Source: Paludibacteraceae bacterium
Lineage (GTDB): Bacteria; Bacteroidota; Bacteroidia; Bacteroidales; Paludibacteraceae
DNA length: 5,661 nucleotides
Reading direction: 5' to 3'
Assembly: GCA_947445425.1 (NCBI GenBank)
Contig: CANFFA010000185.1
Location: 1 to 5,661 of the forward strand
The position numbers and the translations under genes were made by a program. Shown here piece after piece: positions 3,701 through 5,661 of this stretch (the first letter of the stretch is position 1; each line of letters begins with the position of its first letter). The notes below the pieces were generated by a model that was not told the origin of the DNA, searched no databases, and saw only the letters and a program-made list of their open reading frames with translations.

Positions 3701-5661
3701 ATGCAACTTCATAAGCTTCTATTTCTCTCCTTCCTTTTATTTGTAAGTCATTTGCTTACAGCACAAACCACTATTAAGAATGACTCTACCAACGCACCGG
3801 TGATAGAGTATTCAAACACTGCTCCAAAATATGAAATTGCTGAAATATCGGTTTCTGGTGCTAGTAACTATGAGGACTTTGTACTCATAGGCTTCTCGGG
3901 TTTATCTGTCGGCGATATCATCAGCGTTCCGGGAGAGGCCATTACCAATGCAGTAAAACGCTTCTGGAAACAAGGACTTTTTTCGGATGTTAAAATCATT
4001 GCTACCAAGATCAAGGATGGTAAAATCTATTTGAACATCGCCTTAAAACAAAGACCACAAGTCTCTGAAATTAAGTTTAAAGGACTTTCAAAATCAGAAA
4101 CCGAAGACCTTGAATTGAAAATTGGTATCGTTAAAGGTAATCAGATTACCCCTAATATTTCGGATAAAGCCAAAAAGGTAATTTCTAAATTTATGGAAGA
4201 AAAAGGCTTCCTAAGTGTAGAAGTAGAGGTCCTTCAAAAAGACGATCCCAATAAGGCTGGTCACGTCATTGTGGAAATTAATGTGGACAAAAAACAAAAG
4301 ACTAAAATTAGAGAACTCGTTTACACTGGTAATCTTGCTTTGTCGCACAACCAAATTAACCATGTGATGAAGAAAACCAATGACTACAATTGGCGTAATC
4401 TCTTCCGCACCCATAAATTTGTAAAAGAAGAATACGAAAAAGATAAAATTGCACTGATAGAAAAATATAACGAAATCGGTTACCGAGATGCTTATATTGT
4501 GAAAGACAGTGTAGTAAAATTGGATGATAAAAGCGTAAGTGTGCGCATCACAGTAGACGAGGGTAAAAAATACTATTTTAGACATATCAAATGGGTGGGA
4601 AATACAATCTATCCTTATGACTATTTGAACTCGGTATTACGTATAAAAAAGGGGGATATTTACAATCATAAAACCCTTACGGCCAGAACACAAACGGATG
4701 ATGACGCAGTAGGTAAATTGTATCAAGATCGTGGATACTTATTCTTTCAATTGGATCCAGTAGAAGTGGAATTTCACAAAGACTCCATCGATTTTGAAAT
4801 GCGCATGTATGAGGGTAAACCAGCTACTATCAATGATATAAGCATCAATGGTAATTCTCGCGTTTATGAGCATGTGGTGCGTCGTGAATTACGGACCAAA
4901 CCAGGACAGCTTTATAGTCAGTCAGACATTATGCGTTCATTGCGTGAATTGGCACAAATGGGTCATTTTAATCCAGAAAAAATCACCCCTGATATTAAAC
5001 CAAATCCTGAAAATGGTACGGTAGACATTGCCTATAATTTGGAAACCAAAGGGAGTGATCAAGTTGAATTCTCGGCAGGTTATGGTGGCTACACAGGTAT
5101 TGTAGGTAGTATTGGATTGAAATTCAGTAATTTTGCCATTCAAAATATCTTTAATCCCGAAACCTATCGTATCGTACCCCAAGGTGAAGGACAGACCCTC
5201 TCATTAACGGCTAGAAGTAATGGACCACAATACTCTTCGGTAAGTCTATCATTTCTTGAACCTTGGTTTGGTGGTAAACGCCCTAATTCACTTTCAACCT
5301 CTATCTACTACTCTTCGCAATCATCTATGAGTGATCGCTATATGAATAGTGCGTCAAGTTACAATTCAATGTTGTACAGCGGATACAACCAAAACAGTCA
5401 ATATGGTGGTGGTGGTAGCAATACAGCTGGACTAAGTGAAATTGATCCCAACAAATACATGCGTACTTTGGGTAGTTCCATTGGTTTTGGAAAAAGATTG
5501 AATTGGCCGGATGATTATTTCACTTTTCAAGCCGAATTATCTTATCAACTTTTCATGTTGAGTAATTGGAACTATAGTACTTTCCCAATGTCTAACGGTA
5601 AATTCAATAACATCAGCTTAGGACTTACTTTTAGTCGTAGTTCTATTGATAACCCAATCTA
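3701..5661 (+). CDS. bamA: BamA, outer-membrane protein assembly factor (3' end outside the window)
   Basis: BamA is the core of the BAM complex and folds beta-barrel proteins into the outer membrane. The visible 653 codons stay open to the window edge. The signal peptide is about residues 1-21 (MQLHKLLFLSF start, cleavage near LLTA/Q). Five POTRA repeats follow at roughly 43-117, 118-198, 199-288, 290-373 and 374-450; each has the beta-alpha-alpha-beta-beta look, with Gly blocks such as KFKGLS, VYTGN, KWVGN and SINGNSR. The barrel starts near 455 (VEFSAGYGG). A loop at about 538-585 is rich in Ser, Asn, Tyr and Gly. The fragment ends in FSRSSIDNPI, a motif well known from Bacteroidota BamA barrels. 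The ATG is chosen because an in-frame stop lies at 3671-3673 and the signal peptide begins right there. A TTG at 3674 is a less likely start. A full protein would need roughly 200 or more further residues. Confidence 0.95.
   Translation, partial: MQLHKLLFLSFLLFVSHLLTAQTTIKNDSTNAPVIEYSNTAPKYEIAEISVSGASNYEDFVLIGFSGLSVGDIISVPGEAITNAVKRFWKQGLFSDVKIIATKIKDGKIYLNIALKQRPQVSEIKFKGLSKSETEDLELKIGIVKGNQITPNISDKAKKVISKFMEEKGFLSVEVEVLQKDDPNKAGHVIVEINVDKKQKTKIRELVYTGNLALSHNQINHVMKKTNDYNWRNLFRTHKFVKEEYEKDKIALIEKYNEIGYRDAYIVKDSVVKLDDKSVSVRITVDEGKKYYFRHIKWVGNTIYPYDYLNSVLRIKKGDIYNHKTLTARTQTDDDAVGKLYQDRGYLFFQLDPVEVEFHKDSIDFEMRMYEGKPATINDISINGNSRVYEHVVRRELRTKPGQLYSQSDIMRSLRELAQMGHFNPEKITPDIKPNPENGTVDIAYNLETKGSDQVEFSAGYGGYTGIVGSIGLKFSNFAIQNIFNPETYRIVPQGEGQTLSLTARSNGPQYSSVSLSFLEPWFGGKRPNSLSTSIYYSSQSSMSDRYMNSASSYNSMLYSGYNQNSQYGGGGSNTAGLSEIDPNKYMRTLGSSIGFGKRLNWPDDYFTFQAELSYQLFMLSNWNYSTFPMSNGKFNNISLGLTFSRSSIDNPI

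Noticed and set aside
4211..5182. Two minus-strand open frames inside bamA (4211-4585 and 4937-5182)
   Set aside because: They are antisense to conserved POTRA coding sequence, with no homology that I recognise.
1..5661. CRISPR array, tRNA or rRNA gene, or a defence or biosynthetic system
   Set aside because: There are no regularly spaced repeats with unique spacers, no tRNA-like cloverleaf or rRNA sequence noticed, and all long frames are accounted for by housekeeping or envelope genes.

Overview
The window comes from a member of the Bacteroidota. Four things point there. First, the order of a DUF6089-type outer-membrane protein, undecaprenyl diphosphate synthase (uppS) and BamA is a familiar Bacteroidota arrangement. 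Second, SpmA and SpmB are fused into one membrane protein. Third, YbeY has an Asp where most bacteria have the third metal-binding His. Fourth, the promoters look like the Bacteroidota type (TAnnTTTG near -7) and there are no clear Shine-Dalgarno sequences. I cannot name a genus. The DNA is AT-rich throughout.

Layout. Positions 1-61 (minus strand) hold only the first 20 codons of a transposase-like protein, which reads as the N-terminus of an IS110-family DEDD recombinase ending at its first catalytic Asp (GLDV). The next 205 bases, up to the start of the plus-strand gene at 267, hold three small structured elements: a perfect 10-bp inverted repeat touching the transposase start codon, a GC-rich imperfect palindrome, and a 15-bp-spaced direct repeat. 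They are followed by a good Bacteroidota promoter. Part of this spacer is probably the end of the insertion sequence and may encode its bridge RNA. Positions 267-1496 encode the SpmA-SpmB fusion. A short spacer made mainly of three copies of a 14-bp repeat leads into ybeY (1558-1977).

A 254-bp non-coding stretch (1978-2231) carries a weak hairpin behind ybeY, two promoter-like -7 elements and a leader with paired repeats. It starts what looks like a new transcription unit: a DUF6089-like outer-membrane beta-barrel protein (2232-2885), uppS (2904-3629) and the first 653 codons of bamA (3701 to the window end).

The second unit is an envelope-building module. UppS makes the C55 lipid carrier for peptidoglycan and surface polysaccharide. 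BamA inserts beta-barrel proteins into the outer membrane. The DUF6089 protein is itself probably one of those barrels. YbeY (rRNA maturation) and the SpmA-SpmB protein (unknown solute or envelope role) are separate housekeeping functions. I see no new multi-gene system here. The least explained DNA is the insertion-sequence end at 62-165 and the 14-bp repeat array before ybeY.
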